Of a DNA stretch of 64,000 nucleotides, positions 18,485 through 27,484 are shown one piece after another. How positions within the stretch are numbered: position 1 is the first letter of the stretch; every line of letters begins with the position of its first letter. The DNA comes from Planctomycetaceae bacterium. GTDB taxonomy: Bacteria > Planctomycetota > Planctomycetia > Pirellulales > Lacipirellulaceae. Below the pieces are notes generated by a model, which searched no databases, was not told where the DNA came from, and saw only the letters and a program-made list of their open reading frames with translations. A program made the translations under genes and the position numbers. The stretch is from positions 41,690 through 105,689 of the forward strand of contig PABB01000033.1 in the NCBI GenBank assembly GCA_002702655.1. The letters run 5' to 3'.

Positions 18485-20484
18485 GGCGCGGCGGTCACCG
18501 TTTCGCTGTCGCTGATGAGCACCACGCCGCTGCGAGGCGCGAGCATCGCCGTCTTGGCCCCCTCGGCCATCTGGATCGCCTCGGGCGACGTGCCCAGCGC
18601 CAGCCGCCACGGGGCCCCCGGCGGCTCGGGCAACTCCCACGCGTATTGCCGCTCGCCCCGGTTCAGCGCGACCAGCGCGTGTTGCCTTTGGCCGTCGCGC
18701 GTGAAGCTGAAGAACTTCGCCTTGTCATCCACGTGCGCGGCGGCGAACGAACCGTGCCGCAGCACGGGCGTGTCGTTCCGCAGGCGGATCGCGGCCTGAT
18801 AGAAGTCGTGCAACTGGCGATCAAACTCGACCGCATCGGCCGTGCGCTCGCGGCCCAGCGGGTCGCTCGCCTCATCGTCGTAGGCCAGATCCGGCCAGAC
18901 CATCGGTTTGCGATCGCCGGGGTCGTCGGCGCCCCACATACCGGCTTCGTCGCCGTAATACACCATCGGCGGGCCGATGTAAGTCATCTGCATCAGCACG
19001 ACCAGCCGCTGCAGTTGGCGGTCCGTGGCGTCGGGGGCCTGCACCTGATACGTGTCGTGGTAGCGGGGCGTGACCCGTTCGTCGTAGTCGAACCGATCCG
19101 CCCGCGCGTACGGTTCGTCGACGGGGCGGTTGACGATCATCGACGCCAGCCGATCGGTGTCGTGCGAGTCCATCAGGTTCTGCAGCGCGAACTGCTGCGC
19201 CGGCGGGTACTCGTTGCGGCGCAGTTGCAGCTCGCGGCCGAAGTCGTGCGGAGTGAGCCGGCCGTCGATCAGGTAGCCTTTCACGGGAAACGAAAAGGCA
19301 TGATAGTTCATCGTGGCCGAGAAGCCGCACTCGGCGAGGAACCGCTGGGCGTCGTCCCACACCTCGGCCACGGTGTACGCCTGCGGGTTGAGCTCGCGGA
19401 CCACGGCGTGCCAGTCCTGCCAGAACTTCGGCGGCACCTCGTTGGCCACGTCGAGCCGCCAGCCGTCGATGCCGTCGGCCGGATCGCCGTCGGCGTTGGG
19501 GTCCATCCACCGCCGGGTGATGTCCATCACATACGCCTTCGGCCCGGGGTGCAGGTCCGTGCCGCCGTCGGCGTCAGCGAATTCCGGCAGCGTGTCGACG
19601 CCCCACCACCCCTTGTAGCGGAACTCGTTATGCGGCGTTTCGGGATTGTCGAAATGCTGCACGATGTACCAGTCGCGGTAGGGCGACTCCTCTTGATGCT
19701 CGCGCAGGTGGGCGAAGGCAAAGAAGTCGCGCCCCGTGTGGTTGAACACGCCGTCGATGATCACCCGCATCCCGCGCGCGTGGGCTTGCTCGATCAGTTC
19801 CAGAAACAGCTTGTCGGCGGCTGTCCACTGCCAAGTGGCGGGGTCGCTCGTCTCGGCAGCCATCAGTTCGAGATCGCCAGCCGGGTCGGGGCCGAAGTGC
19901 GGGTCGATGTGGTGCATCGACGCCCCGTCGTACTTGTGCAAGCTGCGGGCGTAGAAGACGGGGTTGAAGTACAACGCGTTGACGCCCAACTCGCCCAGAT
20001 AGTCGAGCTGGTCGATCACGCCCTGCAGGTCGCCGCCGTAGCGCCGATTGAAGACGCCGTTGTCGAAGAAGCTCTCGCCCGCTTCTTGCTCCCACGCGGC
20101 GCGGGCGTACCAGTCGCTCGTCCAGGGCGTGACGGCCCAGCTGGCGGGGACCAGGTCGGGGAACTCCAGCGACGCGTGCGTGGGGTCGTTCGTCGGGTCG
20201 CCGTTGCGGAACCGCTCGGGGAAGATTTGATAGAACACCGCATCGGCCGCCCACGCCGGCACGTTCGGCAGCGGTGGCGCCTCGGTCCAGGTCACCTGTG
20301 GGAACTGCTCGGCGACCGCGCCGACGTTGTCGTCCCGCACTGCGGACGCGGGCAGCGCGCCATCGGCCGGCGTACTTGACGCGGCGGGCGCGTTGGCAGG
20401 AGCGTCTGGCGCTTCGGCCTGGCTGCAGCCAGAGAGCGCAGGGAGGAGGGCCAGACTGCAGACGAGCGAGAGAAACGGCTTCAT
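18481..20484 (-). CDS. GH13 alpha-amylase-family lipoprotein (neopullulanase/cyclomaltodextrinase-like)
   Basis: 667 residues beginning with a lipoprotein signal (MKPFLSLVCSLALLPALSGC, lipobox LSGC) and an Ala/Pro-rich linker. The GH13 barrel shows all key regions: GVFNHTG (region I), DGWRLDVANEV (nucleophile Asp), AYTVAEVW (acid/base Glu) and LMDSHDTDR (third Asp). A short C-terminal beta domain follows. FYQIFPERFRNGDP and the overall layout resemble neopullulanase/maltogenic amylase subfamilies. Lipid anchoring next to a fused binding lipoprotein suggests it trims maltodextrins at the membrane just before import. Its stop overlaps the malEF start by 4 nt. Confidence 0.92.
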   Translation of the reverse strand: MKPFLSLVCSLALLPALSGCSQAEAPDAPANAPAASSTPADGALPASAVRDDNVGAVAEQFPQVTWTEAPPLPNVPAWAADAVFYQIFPERFRNGDPTNDPTHASLEFPDLVPASWAVTPWTSDWYARAAWEQEAGESFFDNGVFNRRYGGDLQGVIDQLDYLGELGVNALYFNPVFYARSLHKYDGASMHHIDPHFGPDPAGDLELMAAETSDPATWQWTAADKLFLELIEQAHARGMRVIIDGVFNHTGRDFFAFAHLREHQEESPYRDWYIVQHFDNPETPHNEFRYKGWWGVDTLPEFADADGGTDLHPGPKAYVMDITRRWMDPNADGDPADGIDGWRLDVANEVPPKFWQDWHAVVRELNPQAYTVAEVWDDAQRFLAECGFSATMNYHAFSFPVKGYLIDGRLTPHDFGRELQLRRNEYPPAQQFALQNLMDSHDTDRLASMIVNRPVDEPYARADRFDYDERVTPRYHDTYQVQAPDATDRQLQRLVVLMQMTYIGPPMVYYGDEAGMWGADDPGDRKPMVWPDLAYDDEASDPLGRERTADAVEFDRQLHDFYQAAIRLRNDTPVLRHGSFAAAHVDDKAKFFSFTRDGQRQHALVALNRGERQYAWELPEPPGAPWRLALGTSPEAIQMAEGAKTAMLAPRSGVVLISDSETVTAAP

Positions 20485-20534
20485 GCGACGTAGGAAAATC
20501 GGAAAGGCGTAGTTGTCTGGGGGCGAAACAAAAA

Positions 20535-20575
20535 CGGGGCGACCGCCGCTGCCCCCAGCGTGCGCGGCCGCCCCG
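20535..20575 (-). terminator. Rho-independent-type terminator after the dockerin-bearing PEP-CTERM gene
   Basis: On the minus strand, CGGGGCG and CGCCCCG (20575-20569 and 20541-20535) pair around a GC-rich inner region and are followed by TTTTTGTTT. It sits 51 nt past the stop at 20626 and 51 nt before the GH13 lipoprotein start at 20484. It probably splits the alpha-glucan locus into at least two transcription units, or attenuates read-through. Confidence 0.7.
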
Positions 20576-20625
20576 TCCCAAGCGGAGGAGCGTTGCGGAC
20601 AAGGCGACGCTCCCCCGTACTTCGA

Positions 20626-22128
20626 TTAGCCGCGACGCCGCGCAAATCCGAGCAGCCCCAACGCGAGGCCGGCCAGCACGACGGCGCCCGGCTCAGGAAC
20701 GCCCGCCGCTGCGGGCGCGTTGCCGACCGTCACGAACTGATCGCCCAGAAAGTCGGTCATGTTCACCCCCGATAAGTCGCCGGTGAATCCGCCAAACCCG
20801 TTGCCGCCCAGATTGGCGTCGAGAACGCCGTCGCCGGTGAACTGGTTCGAGGCATAGTCATGCCCGCCGCCGTTGATAAACGCAAAGATCTTGATGTCGC
20901 CGGCGCCGGCGGACGTGCCCAACGCGCTCAACGGTATCGAGAATTCCAAGCCGGTCGTCACGTTCTCCGGATCGCCGGCCGGCCGCGTGCCGCCGTTGTC
21001 GTCGGTCGTCGGTAGCGTGTAGGGGTCGTTCCCCACGACGCCCGCCACGTTGGAGTCATCGTAGGCCATCTGCAGGCCGATCGTGTTTTCCATGTCCCGG
21101 CGGTTGAGGGTGTTGTCCGGGTCGGCGCCGTCGACCGGCAGCACGAACGCTAACTCGCGCGCCAGCAGCACGCCCCCTTCGGTGCCGGTCGTGGTGGCGT
21201 AGTTCTGGTCGATCAAGTCGCCTTGGCTCAAGCCTGGCAACGCGGGGCCCAGCAGGGTTTCGGTCGACGGACCGCCGTTGTACGGGTTGAAGGCGTAGTC
21301 GCCCAGCCCCGGCGAGTTGCCGTAGTCGGACTGCCACGTCCCCAGGTCGACGCCATCGACAATCCCGTCGCCGTTGCTGTCGCCATCGGCCTTGGCGGCC
21401 ACCTCGATCGTCCCGTCGAACTGCCCAAAACCCCGTTGCCAGGTAAGCAAGTCTTCACCGCCGACCGTTTTGTTCTCGTTGAAGTCGCCGCCCAGCGGAC
21501 CTCGCAGCACGTTCGGCAGTCCTCGCGGCCCCAACTGCATACCGAGCGACTGCGACGTGCCGCCCTGCAAGTCGGCGTAGTGGGCCGTGATGGCGTAGAA
21601 GCCGGTCCCATCGGCGTACCCCAGCGAGGCGCCCGTATTCTCGCCGCCCCGGCTGAACGTGAGGTAATAGTCGGCGTCAAAGCCCGCATCAAACGTCAAA
21701 CCAGCTTGCCGCTGCAGAGCTCCAGTCGACGGGTCCGGCAGATTCACGCCGGCGCCAATCGTGCAGCAATAGCCGTCGACCGCCGTCGGCAGCCCGGCGC
21801 CGAGGGTGTTAACTCCTCCGGACTTGCTGTCGATGTAAATCTCGTACTTGTTGAAGTTGGCTTCCAGGTTGCCCGTGATCGTCACGTACAGCCGATCGCC
21901 CTGCACGACGGCAAACACCTGGTCGATCTCCGAACCGCCGCTGCTAATGATCGGGTCGGGGTTCGTATTGTCGCCAAACTGCGTATTGGTGTTCTGCGTC
22001 GACAGCGCCGCGCCATACCCGGCGTCGGCCGTGCCGTCGATGCTGATCTGCGCGATGGCTGAAGTCGCCGTTGCGACGACGATGGCCGCCGCGGCCCCGC
22101 ATGTTGCCCAAACGTTGCTGCGTGTCAT
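20626..22128 (-). CDS. Secreted PEP-CTERM protein with an internal dockerin-like insertion
   Basis: 500 residues from the ATG at 22128, preceded by AGGAGA. A signal peptide (AAAAIVVATATSAIAQ) is followed by a beta-rich domain starting ISIDGTADAGYGAAL. Near residue 200 a pair of EF-hand motifs (DFNENKTVGGEDL, DSNGDGIVDGVDL) interrupts the domain. The rest resumes (VTTGLEFSIPLSALG, DFLGDQFVTVG) and ends VPEPG-helix-RRR, a PEP-CTERM sorting signal. The protein encoded at 27485-28471 shares the same domain start to end but lacks the EF-hand insert. Function is not recognised; the position among amylases suggests an accessory glucan-binding or envelope protein. It is transcribed toward a terminator at 20535-20575. 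Confidence 0.75.
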   Translation of the reverse strand: MTRSNVWATCGAAAAIVVATATSAIAQISIDGTADAGYGAALSTQNTNTQFGDNTNPDPIISSGGSEIDQVFAVVQGDRLYVTITGNLEANFNKYEIYIDSKSGGVNTLGAGLPTAVDGYCCTIGAGVNLPDPSTGALQRQAGLTFDAGFDADYYLTFSRGGENTGASLGYADGTGFYAITAHYADLQGGTSQSLGMQLGPRGLPNVLRGPLGGDFNENKTVGGEDLLTWQRGFGQFDGTIEVAAKADGDSNGDGIVDGVDLGTWQSDYGNSPGLGDYAFNPYNGGPSTETLLGPALPGLSQGDLIDQNYATTTGTEGGVLLARELAFVLPVDGADPDNTLNRRDMENTIGLQMAYDDSNVAGVVGNDPYTLPTTDDNGGTRPAGDPENVTTGLEFSIPLSALGTSAGAGDIKIFAFINGGGHDYASNQFTGDGVLDANLGGNGFGGFTGDLSGVNMTDFLGDQFVTVGNAPAAAGVPEPGAVVLAGLALGLLGFARRRG

Positions 22129-22271
22129 GAGTAGTCTCCTGAATAACGTCGACCGGTTGTTGGCGTCGTCGCCGGCGCTGATCCGGTCACCCCTCTTGTG
22201 AATCGAACGATTGTTGAAAAAAGCTGCGCCGCGTTGACCCAGCGGCAGGGGATCCCATGGAAGTCCCGCAA

Positions 22272-25200
22272 TTACGAAAACCGTCGCCCCTGCTGCTGGC
22301 GCCGCGAGCCGCGGAGCCATACCGACCAGCCCAGTGCGGCCAACGCGGCCAGTGTCGCTGCCGCCGGCTCGGGCACCTGCGCCGCTGCCGCTTCCACCGC
22401 CGCTGCGCCGATCGGCGCAGCCAATCCGTAGTCGGTCGCCCACGTGGCCAAGTCCGCGTCGGTGACGGCGCCATCGAGACTGGCGTCGCCCTGGTCGAAC
22501 CGGTTGCCGCCGCCGCTAACACCTTGCTGCCACTGCAAAAAATCGCTGCCGCTGACGCGACGATCCAGGTCGAAGTCGCCGCGGCTGGTCCGCACGGCGT
22601 CGTCCACTAGCGCGGCCACGTCGTCGACGGTCACGACTCCGTCGGCGTCCAGGTCGAGCAGCCAATCGGTTTGGCCCAGGGCGGCGTAAATGGCCGCCGC
22701 GTCGTCGCCGTCGGTGGCGGCGTTGCCGTCCACGTCGCCGCGCCGCACCAGCAGGTCGTCGTAGGCGTCGAGCGTTGCAGCCGGCGCCCCCGCGGCCACA
22801 AGCTCGACGCCCAACGCGAACAAATCGACGTTGGTGACCAGACCGTCGGCGTCCACATCCGCAGCGGCGTGGAACTTGGCGTTCTGGCTGTACAGTACGT
22901 CTTCAAACGAGTTATTGCCGATGCCCACCAGATCGACGCTCTGCAGCAAGCCGTTGCCGTTCAGGTCGCCGAAACCGCCGCCCAACCCGATCGTGGGCCC
23001 AAACGGCGTCGCAAGTCCCTTGAATCGTTGAACGTTCCAGTTACCCGACTCCTCGAACGTGACAATCGTCACTGCATGGTGGCCGCCTTTCACGCCGGTG
23101 TAGCCGTTAATGAACCCATCCCGGTCGTAGTAGCCGGCGACTCCCTGTCCGCCGGTCGCCATGGCCAGCACCTCGGCGTCCGACTTGCCGGCCGGCAAGT
23201 CAAGGAAGAAGTGCATCGCGTTGGCCGTGCCGTCGGTCGAGCGGACGATCAGGTCGCGGTTGGCCTGATTGTTGGGGTTGGAGGCAAATGGATCGAAGCT
23301 GACGATTTCGGCCTCCGGCTTCAACCGGTCGACGTATACGGTGCGGGTGAAGTCAGTGAACACGGCCGGGCCGCCGTCGCCGCCGGTGCTCGCGTTGCGG
23401 TGGCGGAACGCTCGCACCGTGACGTAGTGCCGCCCCTCGGACAGTTGCGTCGCGTCGATCGTCTGCGCGAAGTTGCCGGCGCCCGTGCCGATGTTGCTGC
23501 TGCCGTCCCACACGTAACCCGGCGAGTTGGCGTCGACAAACTCCTCAAATCCGTAGGTGACGCTACCCGGCGTGACGTGGTCGACGCTGGCGTTGCCGTT
23601 GAGGTCGATGCCGCCGTCGATCTTCAGCACCGCGTAGTCGCCGTCGGCATGCACGTCGCGCACCGGATTGCTTTCGCCGGCCGGCGCGGGGAGCGTCACC
23701 GCCGTGGTGGCCAATTGCACTTGGAACGAGTCGGCCGTCACCACGTCGATATCCGCCAGCCGCGCCGTGCCGAATGTGGCGGCCGTTTGCGTCTCGCCGC
23801 CGATCGTGCCCGTGACATTGGTCACCGAGAGCGTTCCCTGCGGAGCGGCGACGCCGTAAATCACGTAGCCGCGGCCATGCCCCTGGTTGCCGGGAACGCT
23901 GACCGGGATTTGGCCTGACCCGTCAACGCGCACCGCGTCGGGGATCACGCCCCCCGGGTCCACGGTCGGATCGGCCGCGTTGCCGGTCAGTTCGACCAAC
24001 ACCGTGCCGGGGGCAAAGTCGGTTTGCACGGTTCGCGTTTCCACGACCCCGTCGTTGCGGCTGTTGAGTCCCACCACGGCCGAGTTGCTCCGCTCGTACA
24101 CGTACACGTTCGAGAACCCGTTGGGATTGAACGCGTCGTCCAGCCACCGTTCGTGATAATCGCCCCGCCCGTGCGAGTTGCGCAGCTCGACCAACTTGGT
24201 GATCGTCTCGCCGTAAAATCCGCCCAGGGCGTCGGACTTGCCCGGCTGGGGGAACGTGCCGGTGGGGCCGAACTCCTCGGCGTTCAGATACACCAGCGCG
24301 TTGCCGGGCATCATCAGGGTGTACGCGTAGGCCACGTTGGTCAGAAACGCGCCCTGCTCGTCGTGGCTTTGCACGAACGAGACGCCCTGGCTGCCGTTGC
24401 GCAGGCCGTCATCATTCAGATCGATGCTTTCGTTGCGGATCGTGTGCCAGTTGTTCGTGGCGCCGTTGGCTGACAGGTTGTTCCGCAGGGCGTAGAACAG
24501 GTTGAAATCGAGCACGTCGCGGTTGCCGCCGATCGTGCCGGGGTTGTTGTCGTCGATGTCCTTGCGAATGAAGTCCTGGATGAACGCCGCGCTGTCGCCG
24601 CCGGTTTCGCTAAACGAAAACACGTGGTGGGGACTGCCGTCCAGCAGCGGCGTTTTCTTGGCCAGGTAGGCCGCCTGGTCGAAGTAGTTGTCGAGCACCC
24701 ACCGCGGGAAGTGCCGCGCCGCGTCGAGCCGAAATCCGTCGACGTCGTATTCCTGGATGAACCACCGCAGGTTGCGCATCAGCAGGCCGGTGGCGTTCTC
24801 CATGACCGGGTCGCCTGCCAGCGGGTCGGCCGCGTTGAAGTCGTACAGCGTGACGTTCTGTCCGGTCCTGGGGTTAAAGACCGATGTGCCGCCCAGATCC
24901 ATGTCGGGGTAGAACCGTGCGTTGTTGGGATCGGGCCGGTTGTACATCGTCCCGGCGGGGATGTTGTTCGGGTCGCCTGCGGCGATCGGATGGCGGATGA
25001 ACTGGTGGTTCTTTTCCTGGGCGATGTCGTTCAGCCCCGCGAGCTGCCCCAATATCTGATCGTCCGACAAGGCGTCGATGAACGGGTTGTGATAGTCGCC
25101 GTCAATGTCGCCCGGCAGGGTCAGCGCAAATCCCGGATAGCCGCCCAGGTCGACGAAGTTCGCGTCGGTGCGATTGCCCACGCCGTTGTGATTCCAAATC

Positions 25201-25586
25201 CAGTCGGGGTTCACCAGCACGCTGGCGGCGTGGGCGGACTGGATCATCGTCTTGAAACTGGTCGACGTGCCGTAGTGCGTTTCGTTGCGCGGCCCGCCCA
25301 AGTCGAACCGGTCGAACGTGTCATAACCGACCGAGAACCCGCTGCCGGCGCGCGTTGGCGGCGGCACCCACAGCCGGCCGTAACCCGCATCGTGGATGTC
25401 GGCCATGCGATCTTCGATCACCGACCAGCGGGCCTCAAAGATCTGCAGGATCGCGGGGGCGGACGCATCCTCGGCGCGAGCCAGCCGCGGGCAGGCCCAC
25501 GGGCACAACGCCCACAGTACGGCGAGTCCCCGCCACCCCGTGCGGCGCCAGGCGGATCGGCAAGTTGTTAACAGCGGAAAGGTCAT
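22272..25586 (-). CDS. Secreted GH13 alpha-amylase with multiple dockerin-like units and PEP-CTERM tail
   Basis: 1,104 residues. The signal peptide lies near residues 1-38. The GH13 catalytic barrel carries DWIWNHNG (region I), VDGFRLDAARHF (nucleophile Asp), VFSFSETGG (acid/base Glu) and VQSHDEQG (third Asp). Beta-sandwich domains follow in the middle. Then come several EF-hand/dockerin-like units: DLNGNGLLQSVDL, DVDADGLVTNVDL, DVDGNAATDGDDA, DLDADGVVTVDDV, DFDLDRRVSGSDF and a DASLDGAVTDADL repeat. The end is VPEPA-helix-RRQQQGRR. The role is extracellular depolymerisation of starch or glycogen, feeding the importer encoded downstream. The length is roughly double a plain amylase because of the accessory modules. 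Confidence 0.9.
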   Translation of the reverse strand: MTFPLLTTCRSAWRRTGWRGLAVLWALCPWACPRLARAEDASAPAILQIFEARWSVIEDRMADIHDAGYGRLWVPPPTRAGSGFSVGYDTFDRFDLGGPRNETHYGTSTSFKTMIQSAHAASVLVNPDWIWNHNGVGNRTDANFVDLGGYPGFALTLPGDIDGDYHNPFIDALSDDQILGQLAGLNDIAQEKNHQFIRHPIAAGDPNNIPAGTMYNRPDPNNARFYPDMDLGGTSVFNPRTGQNVTLYDFNAADPLAGDPVMENATGLLMRNLRWFIQEYDVDGFRLDAARHFPRWVLDNYFDQAAYLAKKTPLLDGSPHHVFSFSETGGDSAAFIQDFIRKDIDDNNPGTIGGNRDVLDFNLFYALRNNLSANGATNNWHTIRNESIDLNDDGLRNGSQGVSFVQSHDEQGAFLTNVAYAYTLMMPGNALVYLNAEEFGPTGTFPQPGKSDALGGFYGETITKLVELRNSHGRGDYHERWLDDAFNPNGFSNVYVYERSNSAVVGLNSRNDGVVETRTVQTDFAPGTVLVELTGNAADPTVDPGGVIPDAVRVDGSGQIPVSVPGNQGHGRGYVIYGVAAPQGTLSVTNVTGTIGGETQTAATFGTARLADIDVVTADSFQVQLATTAVTLPAPAGESNPVRDVHADGDYAVLKIDGGIDLNGNASVDHVTPGSVTYGFEEFVDANSPGYVWDGSSNIGTGAGNFAQTIDATQLSEGRHYVTVRAFRHRNASTGGDGGPAVFTDFTRTVYVDRLKPEAEIVSFDPFASNPNNQANRDLIVRSTDGTANAMHFFLDLPAGKSDAEVLAMATGGQGVAGYYDRDGFINGYTGVKGGHHAVTIVTFEESGNWNVQRFKGLATPFGPTIGLGGGFGDLNGNGLLQSVDLVGIGNNSFEDVLYSQNAKFHAAADVDADGLVTNVDLFALGVELVAAGAPAATLDAYDDLLVRRGDVDGNAATDGDDAAAIYAALGQTDWLLDLDADGVVTVDDVAALVDDAVRTSRGDFDLDRRVSGSDFLQWQQGVSGGGNRFDQGDASLDGAVTDADLATWATDYGLAAPIGAAAVEAAAAQVPEPAAATLAALAALGWSVWLRGSRRQQQGRRFS

Positions 25587-25694
25587 CGGCAGCGGTCGGG
25601 GGCAAATCAGTGGTGTCGTTCGTGAAAGCGTCGTCGGTGCGGGCGCCGTCAGGCGGGGAGTTCATCGTTGTGGAGTTGTCTTGGCAGGCGGCCG

Positions 25695-26147
25695 TCACCG
25701 TCGTCGTTGCGGCGATTGCCAGCCAGCAGGGGGAGTGGACGTGAGCTGCAAATCGATTTCATTCGAGCCGGACTCGACCTCGTACTTCAGCGGCGAGTAC
25801 TCGGCCAGGCCGTACCACGCCGGGGTCAGCGACTTGCCGGGGGGCGGCGGACCGCCCGTTTCGGATCGCTCCATCGCCGGCGCTTCACGCGCGACGACGG
25901 TCACGCCGTAGCTGCCCGAGGGCAGGCCGCGTTCGTTGCCGGTGTACACGTCGTAGTGCCCCGACGAATCAATCAGGGCATACGCAGCGGGCCCTCCCGC
26001 TGTGGGGACAAAGGCGACCGTGCCCGTGTTGATCACATTGCCGTCGAGCGTCACCTCGCCAGTCACATACGAGTCGTACGTTCCGCCGCAGCCGCAGCAG
26101 GTTGCCAGCAGCCCGATCGCCGCCAATTGCCATGTTCGTTTTCGCAT
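25695..26147 (-). CDS. Small lipoprotein with carboxypeptidase-regulatory/transthyretin-like fold
   Basis: 150 residues from the ATG at 26147 (MRKRTWQLAAIGLLATCCGC); an ATG four codons upstream is the alternative. The lipobox region is CCGCGG. The body reads YVTGEVTLDGNVINTGTVAF...SGHYDVYTG...LPSGSYGVTVVAR, the compact beta-sandwich pattern of the many planctomycete lipoproteins that follow DUF1559 genes. Exact function is unknown. It sits between the DUF1559 gene and the secreted amylase on the same strand. Confidence 0.75.
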   Translation of the reverse strand: MRKRTWQLAAIGLLATCCGCGGTYDSYVTGEVTLDGNVINTGTVAFVPTAGGPAAYALIDSSGHYDVYTGNERGLPSGSYGVTVVAREAPAMERSETGGPPPPGKSLTPAWYGLAEYSPLKYEVESGSNEIDLQLTSTPPAGWQSPQRRR

Positions 26148-26196
26148 TGCGAATTCCACCGCCCATGCTCCCGCGGAGAAGATTCTGAATAGTCGT

Positions 26197-27255
26197 CTAG
26201 TCGTTCAGCCCGACCGTTTCGCCGCGGTCGCGCGTGGCGAGACCCCGATATGCCAGGGTGGAGATCGAGTCCTGCACGAAGTGAACCGAGCCGTCCGCCA
26301 TGACGAATTGGGCGCCGCCGGGGTGTTGGCTCTTGAACCCGCGACCCTGTTGCCAGTATTGGCGCTTCAAGTCGTCCTCGGTGGCGCCGCGCAAAAAGAC
26401 GTTGATTGGCACGCCTGCCGTGGCCCAATCGCCATCCGAGAAGAACTGTGCTGAGTGAAAGTCCTGTGAGACAACGTTCTCGCCTACCATGAACGTATTG
26501 CTCGTGCCGTCGGTCACCATCCGCAGTCGGATCGGTTCGGCACTGCTGGTTCGTTGGAACAAACCGTTGTTGGACATCGTATTGTGGACGTCGGGCGAGC
26601 CGGTCTGGATCGTTTGGGGCGGATCGACAGACCTGCTGCACGGCGTTGAGTCGGTCGACAAGAGCGTGTCGCCGACGCAGCCCTTGTAATTGGTGACCCC
26701 GGTGAACACGCCTCCCGAATCCCAGTACCAAATCTTGTCCGACGGGACGGCGGAGTCGTCGGTGGGACAGGTCAGAATCGGGTACTGCGTGCTGACGATG
26801 TCGCGGACTTCGATGGCTCCCAGGCCGGAGCCGCGCGTGGCGCGGGCCCCGAAGCTCTTGTCTTCTTTGATCTGGGCGATCAAGCGGTCGTAGGCATTGT
26901 TCAGCTCCAGCTCCGGCAGGATGTCGACGATCCAACCCTTGCCGTTGTAGCCGTTGGGCGGGTCGAACGAGACGTCGGTCGGCGTCCTGCTCACCTCGCA
27001 GTCGACTGTGCGGTACTCGAACCCCCATTGCGACGTGCTCTGCGGCAGCGTCTTCTTGCGGTTCTCGTAGTTCAGGCACGCCAAGCCGATATTCTTCAGA
27101 TTGTTCGAGCAGCTCATCCGCCGTGCCGCTTCGCGGGCCGCCTGCACGGCGGGCAGCAACAGCGCGACCAGCACGCCGATGATGGCGATCACGACTAACA
27201 ATTCGACCAGCGTGAATGCGGCACGCCGGCCGGTGCGGCGGGGGACTGGCAACAT
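26197..27255 (-). CDS. DUF1559 protein with type IV pilin-like N-terminus
   Basis: 352 residues. The prepilin-type segment is RRAAFTLVELLVVIAIIGVL, with the cleavage/methylation motif before the hydrophobic helix. AAREAARRMSCSNNLKNIGL and the C-terminal FVMADGSVHFVQDSI are hallmarks of DUF1559, a family greatly expanded in Planctomycetes. Members are probably assembled or anchored at the envelope by a type II/IV pilus-like machinery; their biological role is unsettled. Here it lies within the sigma/FecR-headed glucan locus, 50 nt upstream of the small lipoprotein, a common pairing. Confidence 0.93.
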   Translation of the reverse strand: MLPVPRRTGRRAAFTLVELLVVIAIIGVLVALLLPAVQAAREAARRMSCSNNLKNIGLACLNYENRKKTLPQSTSQWGFEYRTVDCEVSRTPTDVSFDPPNGYNGKGWIVDILPELELNNAYDRLIAQIKEDKSFGARATRGSGLGAIEVRDIVSTQYPILTCPTDDSAVPSDKIWYWDSGGVFTGVTNYKGCVGDTLLSTDSTPCSRSVDPPQTIQTGSPDVHNTMSNNGLFQRTSSAEPIRLRMVTDGTSNTFMVGENVVSQDFHSAQFFSDGDWATAGVPINVFLRGATEDDLKRQYWQQGRGFKSQHPGGAQFVMADGSVHFVQDSISTLAYRGLATRDRGETVGLND

Positions 27256-27400
27256 GGGATAATTCCTCGTGAATAGATCGATGTGCGCGACAAGCGCCAG
27301 GCGAGCGGCGCGTGTGCGCCAAGAGCGCCGCTGGCCTGACTGTCATCGAGCGACAAGCGAAATGAGACTCGGGCGTGTGACGGGAGTTTCGCCGGCCCCC

Positions 27401-27428
27401 GCCCGCGGCCAGTGGGGAGACCGCGGGC
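27401..27428 (-). repeat. GC-rich hairpin between PEP-CTERM and DUF1559 genes
   Basis: GCCCGCGG and CCGCGGGC pair perfectly around a 12-nt loop, about 55 nt after the stop of the minus-strand PEP-CTERM gene. No U-tract follows, so it is a possible terminator or stabiliser only. Confidence 0.35.
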
Positions 27429-27484
27429 GAGAGCGACGAAATGAATTCAAACGGCACGACAGGCTCGTGCCAGCCGCACTGCTG

